Below are positions 18,483 through 27,119 of a DNA stretch of 64,000 nt, piece after piece; positions within the stretch are counted from its first letter, which is position 1; each line of letters opens with the position of its first letter. Position numbers and translations under genes: made by a program. The notes below the pieces were generated by a model. It searched no databases. It saw nothing but the letters and a program-made list of their open reading frames with translations, and was not told where the DNA came from. The DNA is taken from contig CALKJZ010000019.1 in assembly GCA_937995515.1 (NCBI GenBank), positions 62,001 to 126,000 on the forward strand. The letters run 5' to 3'. The stretch comes from an uncultured Sphingomonadaceae bacterium. Lineage in GTDB: Bacteria > Pseudomonadota > Alphaproteobacteria > Sphingomonadales > Sphingomonadaceae.

Positions 18483-20666
18483 ATGCGCGTGCAGGTGGTG
18501 CCGCTCCAGGCCGGCCTTTCCGCCCTCGACTATTGCGTGCCCGCGGGGCTCGAGCTCGCGCCGGGGGCGGTCGTGGAGGTGCCGCTTGGCCCCCGGCGCA
18601 TTCCCGGCGTGGTGTGGGACGAGGGGGTCTATCGGCCCGCGCCGGTCGGGATGGCGCGGCTGCGCCCGGTGGTGCGCCGGCTGGACATGCCGGGCCCCGA
18701 CCCGGCACTGCGGCGGTTGCTTGCCTTTGTGGCCGACTATTATCTCGCAAGCCCCGGCGCCGTGCTGCGGATGGCGCTGCCGCGTGCGGCCTTTGAGCCG
18801 GTGCGCGCGCCGCGGCTGTTCGTGCGCGGCGCGCTGCCCGACCCGGCGACGGCCCGCCACCCCGGGCGGCGGGCGATGCTGGCGCGCCTTGCCGCGCTCC
18901 AGGACCCGGGCCCGGCGCCGCTCGATCTGTGGGCGGCGCTCCTCGATGTGCCGCGCGCGCGCGCGGCCGCGCTGGCGGGGGCGGGCCTGCTCGTCGAGGC
19001 GGCCGCACCGGCAGACGGGCCGGCCCGGTGGCCGGACGCGAGGGCACTGGCCGCCGGGCCGGCGCTTGCGCCCGCCCAGGCCGCGGCGGCCGCCGCGCTC
19101 CGGGAGGCGGTCGACGCGCGCGCCTTCCGGCCCGTGCTGCTCGACGGCGTGACCGGCTCGGGCAAGACCGAGGTCTATTTCGAGGCGGTTGCGGCCGCGC
19201 TTGCCGCCGGCCGGCAGGCACTGGTGCTCCTGCCCGAGATCGCGCTGACCGAGGGCTGGCTCGGCCGGTTCGAGGCCCGGTTCGGCTTTGCCCCCCTGCT
19301 GTGGCATTCCTCCGTGCAGCCGGCCGCGCGGCGGCTGGCGTGGCGCGCGCTGGCCACGGGGCAGGCTCCCGTGGCGGTGGGCGCGCGCTCGGCGCTGTTC
19401 CTGCCGATGCCGAACCTCGGCCTGATCGTGGTGGACGAGGCGCACGACCAGGGCTTCAAGCAGGAAGAGCATGTGCCCTACCATGCGCGCGACGTGGCGG
19501 TCGTTCGCGCGCGCGAGGCCGGAGCGGCGGTCGTGCTTGCGACGGCGACGCCGAGCCTCGAGACGCTGGAGCAGGTGCGGCGCGGCGCCTATGCGCACCT
19601 CGTGCTGCCCGAGCGGCACGGCGCGCGCGCGCTTCCCGAGGTGGCGCTCGTCGACCTGCGCCGCACGCCGCCGCAGCGCGGGCGCTGGCTTGCACCTCCC
19701 GTGGCGGCGGCGCTCGATGCCGCGCTGGCGGCCGGCGAACAGGCGCTCCTCTTTCTCAACCGCCGCGGCTATGCGCCGCTCACGCTGTGCCGGGCGTGCG
19801 GCGCGCGCATCCAGTGCCCCAACTGCACGGCGTGGATGGTGGAGCACCGGCTCCAGCGCCAGCTGCTGTGCCACCATTGCGGGCACCAGATGCCGGTTCC
19901 CGCGGCGTGCGGCGCCTGCGGTGCCGAGGGCACCATGGTGCCGGTGGGGCCGGGGGTGGAGCGGCTGGCCGAGGAGGTGGCCGCCCTGTGGCCGGGGGCG
20001 CGGACCGCGCTTGTGACCTCGGACACGGTGACGACCCGGGCACAGGCGGCGGCGCTGTTCGACGATGTGGCCGCGCGCCGGCTGGACATCCTCATCGGTA
20101 CGCAGATGCTGGCCAAGGGCCATGATTTTCCGGGGCTCACGCTGGTGGTGGTGGTGGATGCCGATCTCGCGCTTGCCGGCGGAGACCTGCGGGCGGCCGA
20201 ACGCACCTTCCAGCAGGTGACGCAGGTGGCCGGCCGCGCCGGGCGCGGCGAGCGGCCCGGCCGGGTGCTGGTGCAGACCTTCCGGCCCGAGGAGCCGGTG
20301 ATGCAGGCGATCGCAGCGCAGGACCGGGCGCGGTTCGTGGCCGTGGAACGCGAGGCGCGCAGGGCCGCGGGCATGCCGCCCTTCGGCCGGCTGGCCGCGC
20401 TGATCCTCTCGGGCGCCGACGCTGCGGCAACCGAGGCTGCAGCGCGCATGCTCGCGCGCGCGGCACCCCACGACCCGGCAGTGACCGTGCACGGTCCGGC
20501 CCCCGCGCCGCTTGCCATGCTGCGCGGGCGCCACCGGCAGCGGCTGCTGGTGCACGCACGCCGGGCGGGCGAGCTCAACCGCTACGTGCGTGCGTGGGTG
20601 GACGCGGTGCGTCTGCCTGCCGCGATCAGGCTTGCGATCGACGTGGACCCGCAGAGCTTCCTGTGA
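18483..20666 (+). CDS. priA: Primosomal protein N' (replication restart helicase PriA)
   Basis: A 727-residue 3'-to-5' DNA helicase that restarts stalled replication forks. After an N-terminal fork-binding domain ([20 protein letters not shown]) come Walker A ([13 protein letters not shown]), the DEAH-type box ([14 protein letters not shown]), paired cysteine motifs of the zinc domain ([13 protein letters not shown] and [18 protein letters not shown]) and the helicase C-terminal motifs ([22 protein letters not shown]). The ATG at 18483 has AGGAAAT just upstream; ATGs at 18438 and 18465 are in frame but lack this. Its last 41 bases overlap the convergent thpR gene. Confidence 0.95.
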   Translation: MRVQVVPLQAGLSALDYCVPAGLELAPGAVVEVPLGPRRIPGVVWDEGVYRPAPVGMARLRPVVRRLDMPGPDPALRRLLAFVADYYLASPGAVLRMALPRAAFEPVRAPRLFVRGALPDPATARHPGRRAMLARLAALQDPGPAPLDLWAALLDVPRARAAALAGAGLLVEAAAPADGPARWPDARALAAGPALAPAQAAAAAALREAVDARAFRPVLLDGVTGSGKTEVYFEAVAAALAAGRQALVLLPEIALTEGWLGRFEARFGFAPLLWHSSVQPAARRLAWRALATGQAPVAVGARSALFLPMPNLGLIVVDEAHDQGFKQEEHVPYHARDVAVVRAREAGAAVVLATATPSLETLEQVRRGAYAHLVLPERHGARALPEVALVDLRRTPPQRGRWLAPPVAAALDAALAAGEQALLFLNRRGYAPLTLCRACGARIQCPNCTAWMVEHRLQRQLLCHHCGHQMPVPAACGACGAEGTMVPVGPGVERLAEEVAALWPGARTALVTSDTVTTRAQAAALFDDVAARRLDILIGTQMLAKGHDFPGLTLVVVVDADLALAGGDLRAAERTFQQVTQVAGRAGRGERPGRVLVQTFRPEEPVMQAIAAQDRARFVAVEREARRAAGMPPFGRLAALILSGADAAATEAAARMLARAAPHDPAVTVHGPAPAPLAMLRGRHRQRLLVHARRAGELNRYVRAWVDAVRLPAAIRLAIDVDPQSFL

Positions 20667-21222
20667 CGGCGCGGGCGAGCGGCACCGCCATGACCGGCTG
20701 ATAATGGGCGCCGCCGTGGCCGAGATGGCTTTCGTAGAGGATGATCTCCTCGGCCACCCAGCAGGCCCTGGGCGCAGCCGTGCCGGCAAGGAAGCGTTCG
20801 AGCCGGGCGGGGGGCACCCCGCGCGCGGCAAAGCGCGCAAGCGTGATGTGTGGGATGAAGCGGCGGGCCTCGGGGGCGACGCCCGCGGCCGCGAGGCAGC
20901 GCCCGACCTTGCGCGACAGGCGGGTGAGCCCCTCGACCGGCAGAAGGCCCACCCAGAGCGCGGTGATGTGGCCGGTGCGCGGCGAATCGAAGGTGCCAAA
21001 AGGCCCGAGCGCGACGTCGAGCGGCGCCGAGTCGAGCGTCTGCAGCCGCTCGGCGACGGCATTGGCCCGGTGGCGGTCCACCTCGCCAATGAAGGCGAGG
21101 GTGGCATGCAGCTGCGCGTCTGTCTGCCAGCGCGCGCCCTCGACCCCGCCCATGAGGCCGAGAAGCTCGGCCCTGACCCCGGCCGGCGGGGCAAGGGCCA
21201 CGAACAGGCGGTGGCGCGCCAC
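20626..21222 (-). CDS. thpR: RNA 2',3'-cyclic phosphodiesterase (2H family)
   Basis: A 198-residue 2H phosphoesterase of the ThpR/LigT type, which opens 2',3'-cyclic phosphates on RNA ends. The two HxT/S motifs that define the family are LHATLAF near residue 43 and PHITLARF near residue 130. No ATG fits, so the GTG at 21222 (sequence VARHRLFVAL) was chosen; it lies 14 bp after the tesA stop and suggests cotranscription. The 3' end overlaps priA on the other strand by 41 bases. Confidence 0.85.
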   Translation of the reverse strand: MARHRLFVALAPPAGVRAELLGLMGGVEGARWQTDAQLHATLAFIGEVDRHRANAVAERLQTLDSAPLDVALGPFGTFDSPRTGHITALWVGLLPVEGLTRLSRKVGRCLAAAGVAPEARRFIPHITLARFAARGVPPARLERFLAGTAAPRACWVAEEIILYESHLGHGGAHYQPVMAVPLARAVTGSSAGPRRSQA

Positions 21223-21236
21223 GGCGGCCGGGCGCG

Positions 21237-22025
21237 TCAGCGGGCCGCGCGCCGGGTGCCGAGCCGCGCGGCAACCAGCGGCGCCATGCGCCTTGCCATC
21301 ACCTCGACGCCCGCCGGGTTGGGATGCATGCCGTCGTCGAGCAGGCGGGCGCGGTTGCCGGCCACGCCCTCGAGGAAGAAGGGATCGAGCGTGGCCCTGT
21401 GCCGGCGCGCGAGCTCGGGGAAGATGGCGTTGTATTCGCGGGCATATTCGGGGCCGAGGTTGGGCGCGGCCAGCATTCCGGCGAGGATCACCGGGATTCC
21501 GCGCCGGCCCAGCTCGGCGAGGATGGCATCGAGGTTGGCGCGTGCCTGCGCCGGCGGCTGGCCGCGCAGCATGTCGTTGGCGCCCAGCGCGACGATTGCA
21601 ACATCGGGCTTCTGCCCGAGGCCGTTCAGCACCCAGGCGAGGCGCGCGCGGCCTTGGGCGGTGGTATCGCCCGAGACCCCGGCGTTGACCACCCGCACCG
21701 CGTGGCCGCGCCGCCGCAGCTCCGCCTCGAGCCGGGCCGGGAAGCTCTCGTTCGCGCGCAGCTGGTAGCCGGCGGTCAGGCTGTCGCCGAAGGCGAGCAC
21801 CAGCTGTTCGCGCTGCGGCTGCGCGGGGGCCCCTGCGGAGGCCGTCGCGGGGGCCGGGGCAACGGCGGGTGCGAGGAGCGCCAGCGCGGCAAGGAGGCCC
21901 AGTACCGCCCGGCGCCCGCGGGCCGGGGCGAGGTGGGCGGCGAGGTGGACGGCGAGGTGGACGGCGAGGTGGACATGGGGCCCGGCGCCCCCATATGGCG
22001 GACTGTTGTCGGCGGCTCTGGGCAC
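21237..22025 (-). CDS. tesA: SGNH/GDSL arylesterase (TesA-like)
   Basis: A secreted SGNH hydrolase related to E. coli TesA (thioesterase/lysophospholipase). Block I is LAFGDSLTAGYQL with the nucleophilic Ser, block III is VALGANDMLRG, and block V is DGMHPNPAG. A hydrophobic signal region (AVLGLLAALALLAPAVAPAPATA) precedes the domain. The start is uncertain: the GTG at 22025 has GGAGAG six bases upstream, while the ATG at 22064 would share a CATG with the ybbA start. A 12-bp tandem repeat lies between the start and the signal region, giving an unusual VHLA-repeat N-terminus. Divergence from ybbA-ybbP matches the E. coli arrangement. Confidence 0.85.
   Translation of the reverse strand: MPRAADNSPPYGGAGPHVHLAVHLAVHLAAHLAPARGRRAVLGLLAALALLAPAVAPAPATASAGAPAQPQREQLVLAFGDSLTAGYQLRANESFPARLEAELRRRGHAVRVVNAGVSGDTTAQGRARLAWVLNGLGQKPDVAIVALGANDMLRGQPPAQARANLDAILAELGRRGIPVILAGMLAAPNLGPEYAREYNAIFPELARRHRATLDPFFLEGVAGNRARLLDDGMHPNPAGVEVMARRMAPLVAARLGTRRAAR
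21927..21974 (-). repeat. 12-bp tandem repeat in the 5' part of tesA
   Basis: Four consecutive 12-bp units (GGCGAGGTGGAC on the plus strand; the first differs by one base) encode repeated His-Leu-Ala-Val. They lie just before the signal peptide. Confidence 0.9.
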
Positions 22026-22062
22026 TTTGCTCTCCGCAGCCAGGGGTGAGACAAGACCGGAC

Positions 22063-22794
22063 ATGCGCGATCCCGCACGCCTCGATGCCGCCGATATTGT
22101 GATCGACGCGCGCAATGTCACCCTGACGCTTGGGGCGGCGGCTGCGCCGGTCGACATCCTGAAGGGGCTCGACCTCGTGGTGCGCGCCGGCGAGCGGCTG
22201 GCGATCCTCGGGCCTTCGGGCTCGGGCAAGTCGTCGCTCATGGCGATCCTCTCGGGTCTTGAGGCCGCGACCTCGGGCACAGTGGTGGTGGCCGGGCGGG
22301 ATTTCGTCGGCCTGTCCGAGGACGGGCTTGCCGAGGCGCGCCGCGGCCGGATCGGGATCGTGCTGCAGGCCTTCCACCTCGTGCCGACGATGACGGCGAT
22401 CGAGAATGTGGCGATCCCGCTCGAGCTTGCACAGGCGCCCGACCCGTTCGGCGCCGCCCGGCGCGAGCTGGAGGCGGTGGGGCTGGGGCACCGGCTGCAG
22501 CACTATCCGGCGCAGCTTTCCGGCGGCGAGCAGCAGCGCGTGGCGCTGGCCCGTGCGCTGGCCGTGCGCCCGGCGATCCTGTTTGCCGACGAGCCGACCG
22601 GCAATCTCGACGGGGTGACAGGGGCCGAGATCATCGAGCTGATGTTCCGCCGGCTCGACGAGACGGGGGCGACGCTGGTGCTCATCACCCACGACCCCTT
22701 CCTCGCCCGGCGCTGCTCGCGCATTGTCACCATGCGCGACGGGCGGATCGTCGCCGACGAGCAGCCGGTGCCGGTGCCGGTGGCGGCGCCGTGA
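22063..22794 (+). CDS. ybbA: ABC transporter ATP-binding protein (YbbA/LolD-like)
   Basis: A 243-residue ABC ATPase. Walker A is GPSGSGKSS, the Q-loop lies in GIVLQAFHLVP, the signature is LSGGEQQR, Walker B is AILFADEP and the H-loop is LITHD. It belongs to the LolD/MacB/FtsE-like group. It shares a GTGA overlap with the permease gene, so the two form one transporter. The YbbA-YbbP pair next to TesA is conserved in proteobacteria and has been linked to extraction or export of lipophilic compounds, but the substrate is not established. The ATG at 22063 lies within a CATG that also forms a potential tesA ATG on the other strand. Confidence 0.93.
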   Translation: MRDPARLDAADIVIDARNVTLTLGAAAAPVDILKGLDLVVRAGERLAILGPSGSGKSSLMAILSGLEAATSGTVVVAGRDFVGLSEDGLAEARRGRIGIVLQAFHLVPTMTAIENVAIPLELAQAPDPFGAARRELEAVGLGHRLQHYPAQLSGGEQQRVALARALAVRPAILFADEPTGNLDGVTGAEIIELMFRRLDETGATLVLITHDPFLARRCSRIVTMRDGRIVADEQPVPVPVAAP

Positions 22795-25361
22795 ACCTGG
22801 GGCTGGCCGGGCCGCCCGCCGCACCCGTGGCGGCGCCGGCGCTGCCGCCGCGCGCGGCCCTGCGGCTGGCGCTTGGGATTGCACGGGCCGACATGCGCGG
22901 CGGGCTCGGCGGGCTCAGGCTGCTTGCCGTGTGCGTGCTCCTCGGCGTGCTCGCGCTTTCGGGGGTCGGCTCGCTTGCGGCTGCGATCCAGAAGGGCCTG
23001 ACCGAGCAGGGGCAGGTGCTGCTGGGCGGCGACGTGGAGGCGCGGCTGACCCAGCGCCTGCCTTCCGCGGCCGAGCAGGCGGGCCTCGAGGCGCTCGGCG
23101 CGACCAGCCGGGTCGTGCAGCTGCGCGCGATGGTGACAGCCGAGACGGGCGCCGGCGCCGGCCGGCAGGCGCTTGCCGAGCTGCGCGCGGTCGATGCGGC
23201 CTGGCCGCTGGTGGGCGAGGCGAAGATCGCCGGCGGCGGCACGGCAGCCACGCGCGCCGCCATCCGCAGGGGCGCGGTTGTGGCCGAGGCGCTGGCCGCG
23301 CAGCTCGAGCTGAAGCCCGGCGACGTGGTGCGGCTTGGCATGGCGCGCGTGCCGGTGGCGGCAATCCTCGTCGAAGAGCCCGACCGCGCCGGCGCCGGCA
23401 TCGCCTTCGGGCCTTCGGTTCTCGTCTCGCCTGCAACGCTGGAGGACACGGGTCTCCTGCAGCCCGGCACGCTGTTCCGCTCGCACACGCGCATCCTGCT
23501 TTCGCCCGGGGCTGACCCGGCCGCGGCCGTCAGCCAGCTCGAGGCGGACTTCCCCGAGGCCGGGTGGCGACTGGCCGACCGCCGCGACGGCGCGCCCGGC
23601 GTGCGGCGGTTCGTGACCAACATGGGCCAGTTCCTGACGCTCGTGAGCCTGACGGCGCTGGTGGTGGCGGGAGTGGGCGTGGGCAATGGCGTCGCCGGCC
23701 ATCTCGCGGCCAAATCGGGCGCGGTTGCAACGCTGAAGGCGCTGGGCGCCTCCTCGCGGCTGATCGCGCTTGCCTTCGGGCTGCAGGTGGGCGCGGTGGC
23801 GCTCGCTGCCGCCTGCCTCGGCGCGCTTCTTGGCGCACTGGTGCCGGCGCTGGTTGCGCGCCTTGCCGCCGATGCGCTCCCCGTGCCGCCGGCTGTCGGC
23901 CTCTACCCCCTGCCGCTGGCAGGCGCGGTGGTGGCGGGGCTGCTCGTGGCGCTGGCCTTTGCCGCGCCCCCGCTTGCGCGCGCGGCCGCGCTGCCGGCGC
24001 AGCGGCTGTTCCGCGGGCAGGTGGAGCGCTGGCCGTGGCCCAGCCGCCCGGCCCTCCTCGTTTCGGGCACGGCCGGGCTGCTGGTGGTGCTGATGGGAGT
24101 GTTTTCCACCGCCGAGCCGCTGTTTGCGCTGGGCTTCGTGGGCGCGGTGGCAGCGCTTCTCGGGCTGCTGCTGCTGCTTGCGGCGCTGATCGATCTTGCC
24201 GTGCGGCGGATGCCGCGGCCGCGCCGGCTGCTGCCGAGGCTTGCGCTCGCCAGCCTCGTGCGCCCGGGCGCGCAGACGCGGCAGCTGGTGGTGGCGCTGG
24301 GCCTCGGGCTCAGCCTCTTTTCGACGCTCGCCTTCATCGAGACGAGCTTTGGCGGCGAGCTGCGCCGCAGCGTGCCGGCCCGGGCGCCGGCCTTCTTCGT
24401 CGTCGACATTCCGCGCGAGGAGGCCGAGCGCTTCCGCGCCAGCCTGCCGCCGGGCTCGGAGCTGGAGATGGTGCCCTCGCTGCGCGGGCCGCTGGTGGCG
24501 ATCAGGGGCGTGCCCGTCTCGGCGCTGGAAAACCCGCCGCAGGCCGCCTGGGTGCTCAACGGCGATCGCGGCATCACCTGGGCCGCCGAGCCACCGCCCG
24601 GCACGGAGATCGTTGCCGGGCGGTGGTGGGCGGCCGACCACGCAGGCCCGCCGCTTGTCTCGATGGATGCCGAGCAGGCCGCGCTGCTGGGGCTCGGGGT
24701 GGGGGACACGATCACCGTCTCGGTGCTGGGCGTGGAGCTGACGGCGACGATTGCGAGCCTGCGGAAGATCGACTGGCAGGGCTTCGGCTTCAACTTCGCG
24801 CTGGTGTTCGACCCGGCGGCCCTTGCCGGTGCGCCCTACAGCTTCATGGCGACCGTCACCCCGCCCGATGCGGCCGAGGCCGGCTTTGTCCGCGCGGTAA
24901 CCGAGGCCTTCCCGACGGTTTCGGTGGTGCGCGTGAAGGATGTGCTGGGGCGCGTGGGCGAGCTCGTCGGCCAGCTTGGGGTGGCGGTCAGGGCGTCGGC
25001 CTCGGTTGCAATCCTCGCCGGGCTCGCCGTGCTGGTGGGTGCGATTGCGGCCTCGGCGCGTGCGCGCGCCTATGATGCGGTGGTGCTGAAGGCGCTGGGC
25101 GCCACTCGCCGGCAGCTGCTCCTGGCAGGAGCACTCGAATATGCCGCGCTTGGGCTTGTCGTGGCGCTGGTGGCACTTGGCCTTGGTGCGCTCGGCGGAT
25201 GGTTTGCCGTCACGCAGGTGTTCGGGCTCGCCTTCCGGCCCGACTGGGGAGCAGCGCTCCTGACCGTCCTGGCCGGGGCTGTGGTGACGCTCGGCTTCGG
25301 GCTTGCAGGCACGGCGCGCGCGCTGGGGCTCAAGGTGGCCGAGGCGCTGCGCGAGGTCTAG
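22791..25361 (+). CDS. ybbP: ABC transporter permease (YbbP-like, FtsX/MacB fold)
   Basis: An 856-residue inner-membrane permease with two FtsX/MacB-type modules. The first transmembrane helix is near residues 45-65. A large periplasmic domain follows, then a three-helix block (FLTLVSLTALVVAGVGVGNGVAGH onward), a central pair of hydrophobic segments, a second periplasmic domain and a final three-helix block ending KVAEALREV. The GTG start overlaps the ybbA stop by four bases, indicating coupled translation. Members of this family usually transmit mechanical force for extraction of lipids or lipoproteins instead of forming a channel; the actual substrate here is unknown. Confidence 0.9.
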   Translation: MNLGLAGPPAAPVAAPALPPRAALRLALGIARADMRGGLGGLRLLAVCVLLGVLALSGVGSLAAAIQKGLTEQGQVLLGGDVEARLTQRLPSAAEQAGLEALGATSRVVQLRAMVTAETGAGAGRQALAELRAVDAAWPLVGEAKIAGGGTAATRAAIRRGAVVAEALAAQLELKPGDVVRLGMARVPVAAILVEEPDRAGAGIAFGPSVLVSPATLEDTGLLQPGTLFRSHTRILLSPGADPAAAVSQLEADFPEAGWRLADRRDGAPGVRRFVTNMGQFLTLVSLTALVVAGVGVGNGVAGHLAAKSGAVATLKALGASSRLIALAFGLQVGAVALAAACLGALLGALVPALVARLAADALPVPPAVGLYPLPLAGAVVAGLLVALAFAAPPLARAAALPAQRLFRGQVERWPWPSRPALLVSGTAGLLVVLMGVFSTAEPLFALGFVGAVAALLGLLLLLAALIDLAVRRMPRPRRLLPRLALASLVRPGAQTRQLVVALGLGLSLFSTLAFIETSFGGELRRSVPARAPAFFVVDIPREEAERFRASLPPGSELEMVPSLRGPLVAIRGVPVSALENPPQAAWVLNGDRGITWAAEPPPGTEIVAGRWWAADHAGPPLVSMDAEQAALLGLGVGDTITVSVLGVELTATIASLRKIDWQGFGFNFALVFDPAALAGAPYSFMATVTPPDAAEAGFVRAVTEAFPTVSVVRVKDVLGRVGELVGQLGVAVRASASVAILAGLAVLVGAIAASARARAYDAVVLKALGATRRQLLLAGALEYAALGLVVALVALGLGALGGWFAVTQVFGLAFRPDWGAALLTVLAGAVVTLGFGLAGTARALGLKVAEALREV

Positions 25362-25411
25362 GCCGGCATTTGCGGCATGTTGCACCGGCGCAAGATTTGG
25401 CCACAAATCCC

Positions 25412-25440
25412 TTGAAACCCCGCGGGGCGCCGATGATATA
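25412..25440 (+). promoter_or_regulatory. Promoter of the Bax-inhibitor-1 family gene, sigma70 or RpoH-like
   Basis: TTGAAA (25412-25417), a 17-bp spacer and GATATA (25435-25440) lie 44 bp before the ATG. The -35 region reads CTTGAAACCCC, which also fits the heat-shock sigma factor RpoH. The sequence cannot tell which sigma factor is used. Confidence 0.6.
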
Positions 25441-25484
25441 GGGCCAAAGCGCCGGCGGTTCCGGCGCGCTGGGAGAGACGGACG

Positions 25485-26237
25485 ATGGCAAATCCGATGG
25501 ATCCGCGGCTTGGCGGTGCGCCGGTGCTCGGCCGGGGCCGTGCAGGGCTTGATGTCGCAGCCTATGACGAGGGCCTGCGGGCCTACATGCTGGGCGTTTA
25601 CAACTACATGATTTCGGGCGTGCTGCTGACGGGCATGGTGGCGATTGCCATGGCCTATACCGGCGCGGTCTCGCTGCTGTTCAACCCTGCCACCGGGGGT
25701 GCCTCGCTTCTCGGCTGGGTGGTGATGCTTTCGCCGCTGGCGTTCGTGTTCATGCTCGGCTTTCGCTGGCAGAGCATGAGCGAGGGCGCGATGAAGGCGA
25801 CCTTCTTCGCCTTCTCGGCAATCATGGGCGCGTCGTTGTCGTCGATCTTTCTCGTCTACACCGGCGCCTCGATCGCAACGACCTTCTTTGCAACCGCGGC
25901 CGCCTTCGCCGGCCTCAGCCTCTATGGCTACACGACGAAGCGCGACCTCTCGGGCCTTGGCACCTTTCTCATCATGGGGCTGGTGGGCCTGCTCGTTGCG
26001 ATGCTGCTGAACCTGTTCCTGCAGTCGGGCACGGTGGCGTTCGTCGTCTCGATCGTGGGCGTGCTGCTGTTCGCGGCGCTGACCGCCTATGACACGCAGC
26101 GGATCAAGACCATGTACGACATGGTTGCCGGCTCCGACATGGCCGGCAAGACCGCGATCATGGGCGCGCTCTCGCTCTACCTCAACTTCATCAACATGTT
26201 CAGCTTCCTGCTGCAATTCCTCGGCCAGCGCGAGTAG
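25485..26237 (+). CDS. Bax inhibitor-1/YccA family membrane protein
   Basis: A 250-residue inner-membrane protein with seven predicted transmembrane segments after a short soluble N-terminus. The family traits are the LRAYMLGVYNYM start of helix 1 and the conserved AALTAYDTQRIK near the end. E. coli YccA interacts with and restrains the FtsH protease, and other members act as calcium or proton leak channels, so a membrane quality-control role is plausible but not shown. It is a single gene with its own promoter (25412-25440) and a terminator just downstream. The ribosome site is GGGAGAGAC. Confidence 0.9.
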   Translation: MANPMDPRLGGAPVLGRGRAGLDVAAYDEGLRAYMLGVYNYMISGVLLTGMVAIAMAYTGAVSLLFNPATGGASLLGWVVMLSPLAFVFMLGFRWQSMSEGAMKATFFAFSAIMGASLSSIFLVYTGASIATTFFATAAAFAGLSLYGYTTKRDLSGLGTFLIMGLVGLLVAMLLNLFLQSGTVAFVVSIVGVLLFAALTAYDTQRIKTMYDMVAGSDMAGKTAIMGALSLYLNFINMFSFLLQFLGQRE

Positions 26238-26267
26238 CGCCTGGCAGGCAGGGTCTCAGAACCGCGG

Positions 26268-26303
26268 GGCGGGCCTGGCAACGGGCCCGCCCTTTCCTTT
26301 TGC
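26268..26303 (+). terminator. Intrinsic terminator after the Bax-inhibitor-1 family gene
   Basis: An 8-bp perfect GC stem (26268-26275 with 26284-26291) around an 8-base loop is followed by CTTTCCTTTTGC, a broken T-run. It lies 30 bp after the stop codon. Confidence 0.75.
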
Positions 26304-26327
26304 GCGGCCTGCCGCCAGAGCGCGGCG

Positions 26328-26966
26328 ATGCCGCTGGTGATCGCAGTCGACGGGCCGGCCGCCTCGGGCAAGGGCACGATCGCGCGCGCGCTCGCGCGCC
26401 ACTTCGGCCTGCCCCACCTCGATACCGGCGCGCTCTACCGGGCGGTGGCGCTTGCGGCGCTGCGCGCCGGTGTGGGCCTCGAGGACGCCCGGGCGCTTGC
26501 GCCGCTCGCCGCCGCGCTCGACCTCGCGCGGCTGGACGACCCGGCGCTGCGCGACCGGGCGGCCGCCGAGGCGGCCTCGCGCGTCTCGGCCGTGCCCGAG
26601 GTCCGCGCGGCGCTGTTCCGGCTGCAGCGGGCCTTCGCCGCGCAGCCCCGGGGCGCCGTGCTCGACGGGCGCGACATCGGCACGGTGATCGCGCCCGATG
26701 CGCCGGCCAAGCTGTTCGTGACAGCGGCGCCCGAGGTGCGCGCAGGGCGGCGCGCGGCCGAGCTCAGGGCGGCGGGACTCGACGTCGACGACGGCGAGGT
26801 GCTGGCCGACATCCTCGCGCGCGACCGGCGCGATTCGGAACGCGCTGCGGCCCCGCTCGTGCGCGCGGCCGACGCCGACTTGCTCGACACGACCGATCTC
26901 GATATAGACGCCGCTGTTCGGCGCGCCATCGAGCTGGTCTCGGCGCGGCTTGGCCAGAGCTTCTGA
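26328..26966 (+). CDS. cmk: Cytidylate kinase
   Basis: A 212-residue (d)CMP kinase that phosphorylates CMP and dCMP with ATP. The P-loop GPAASGKGTIA lies at residues 9-19, followed by LDTGALYRAVAL, the CMP-binding DGRDIGTV and the lid-like RDRRDSERAAAPL. Length agrees with the family. It stands upstream of rpsA, the same order as in E. coli and many alphaproteobacteria. A weak hairpin lies between the two genes. The ribosome site is poor (AGAGCG). Confidence 0.95.
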   Translation: MPLVIAVDGPAASGKGTIARALARHFGLPHLDTGALYRAVALAALRAGVGLEDARALAPLAAALDLARLDDPALRDRAAAEAASRVSAVPEVRAALFRLQRAFAAQPRGAVLDGRDIGTVIAPDAPAKLFVTAAPEVRAGRRAAELRAAGLDVDDGEVLADILARDRRDSERAAAPLVRAADADLLDTTDLDIDAAVRRAIELVSARLGQSF

Positions 26967-26971
26967 AGGCG

Positions 26972-26997
26972 GAAAAGGGGCCCACCGGGCCGTTTTC
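26972..26997 (+). terminator. Imperfect hairpin between cmk and rpsA
   Basis: An inverted repeat GAAAA-GGGGCCC / GGGCC-GTTTTC with a three-base loop and one bulge is followed by few T residues. It could be a weak terminator or part of the rpsA leader; rpsA expression is autoregulated in other bacteria. Confidence 0.4.
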
Positions 26998-27119
26998 GCG
27001 CGATCCGACTTGGCCGGCCCCCTTCCTGATCCCTTGCCCGCCGGCGCATGTGCAACCTGCAAGACCGCCGGAGACAACCGGCCGGCCTGCAACCGAATGT
27101 CAGGAGTTTGACGCGTTTC

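Noticed and set aside
18480-21194. A 904-codon minus-strand frame opposite priA
   Set aside because: PriA motifs are complete on the plus strand; the antisense frame is Arg/His-rich and featureless.
22503-26216. A 1237-codon open frame on the minus strand, antisense to ybbA-ybbP and the Bax-inhibitor-1 gene
   Set aside because: It is rich in Arg, His and Gln, has no domain, signal or ribosome site, and mirrors real genes; long antisense frames are expected at this GC content.
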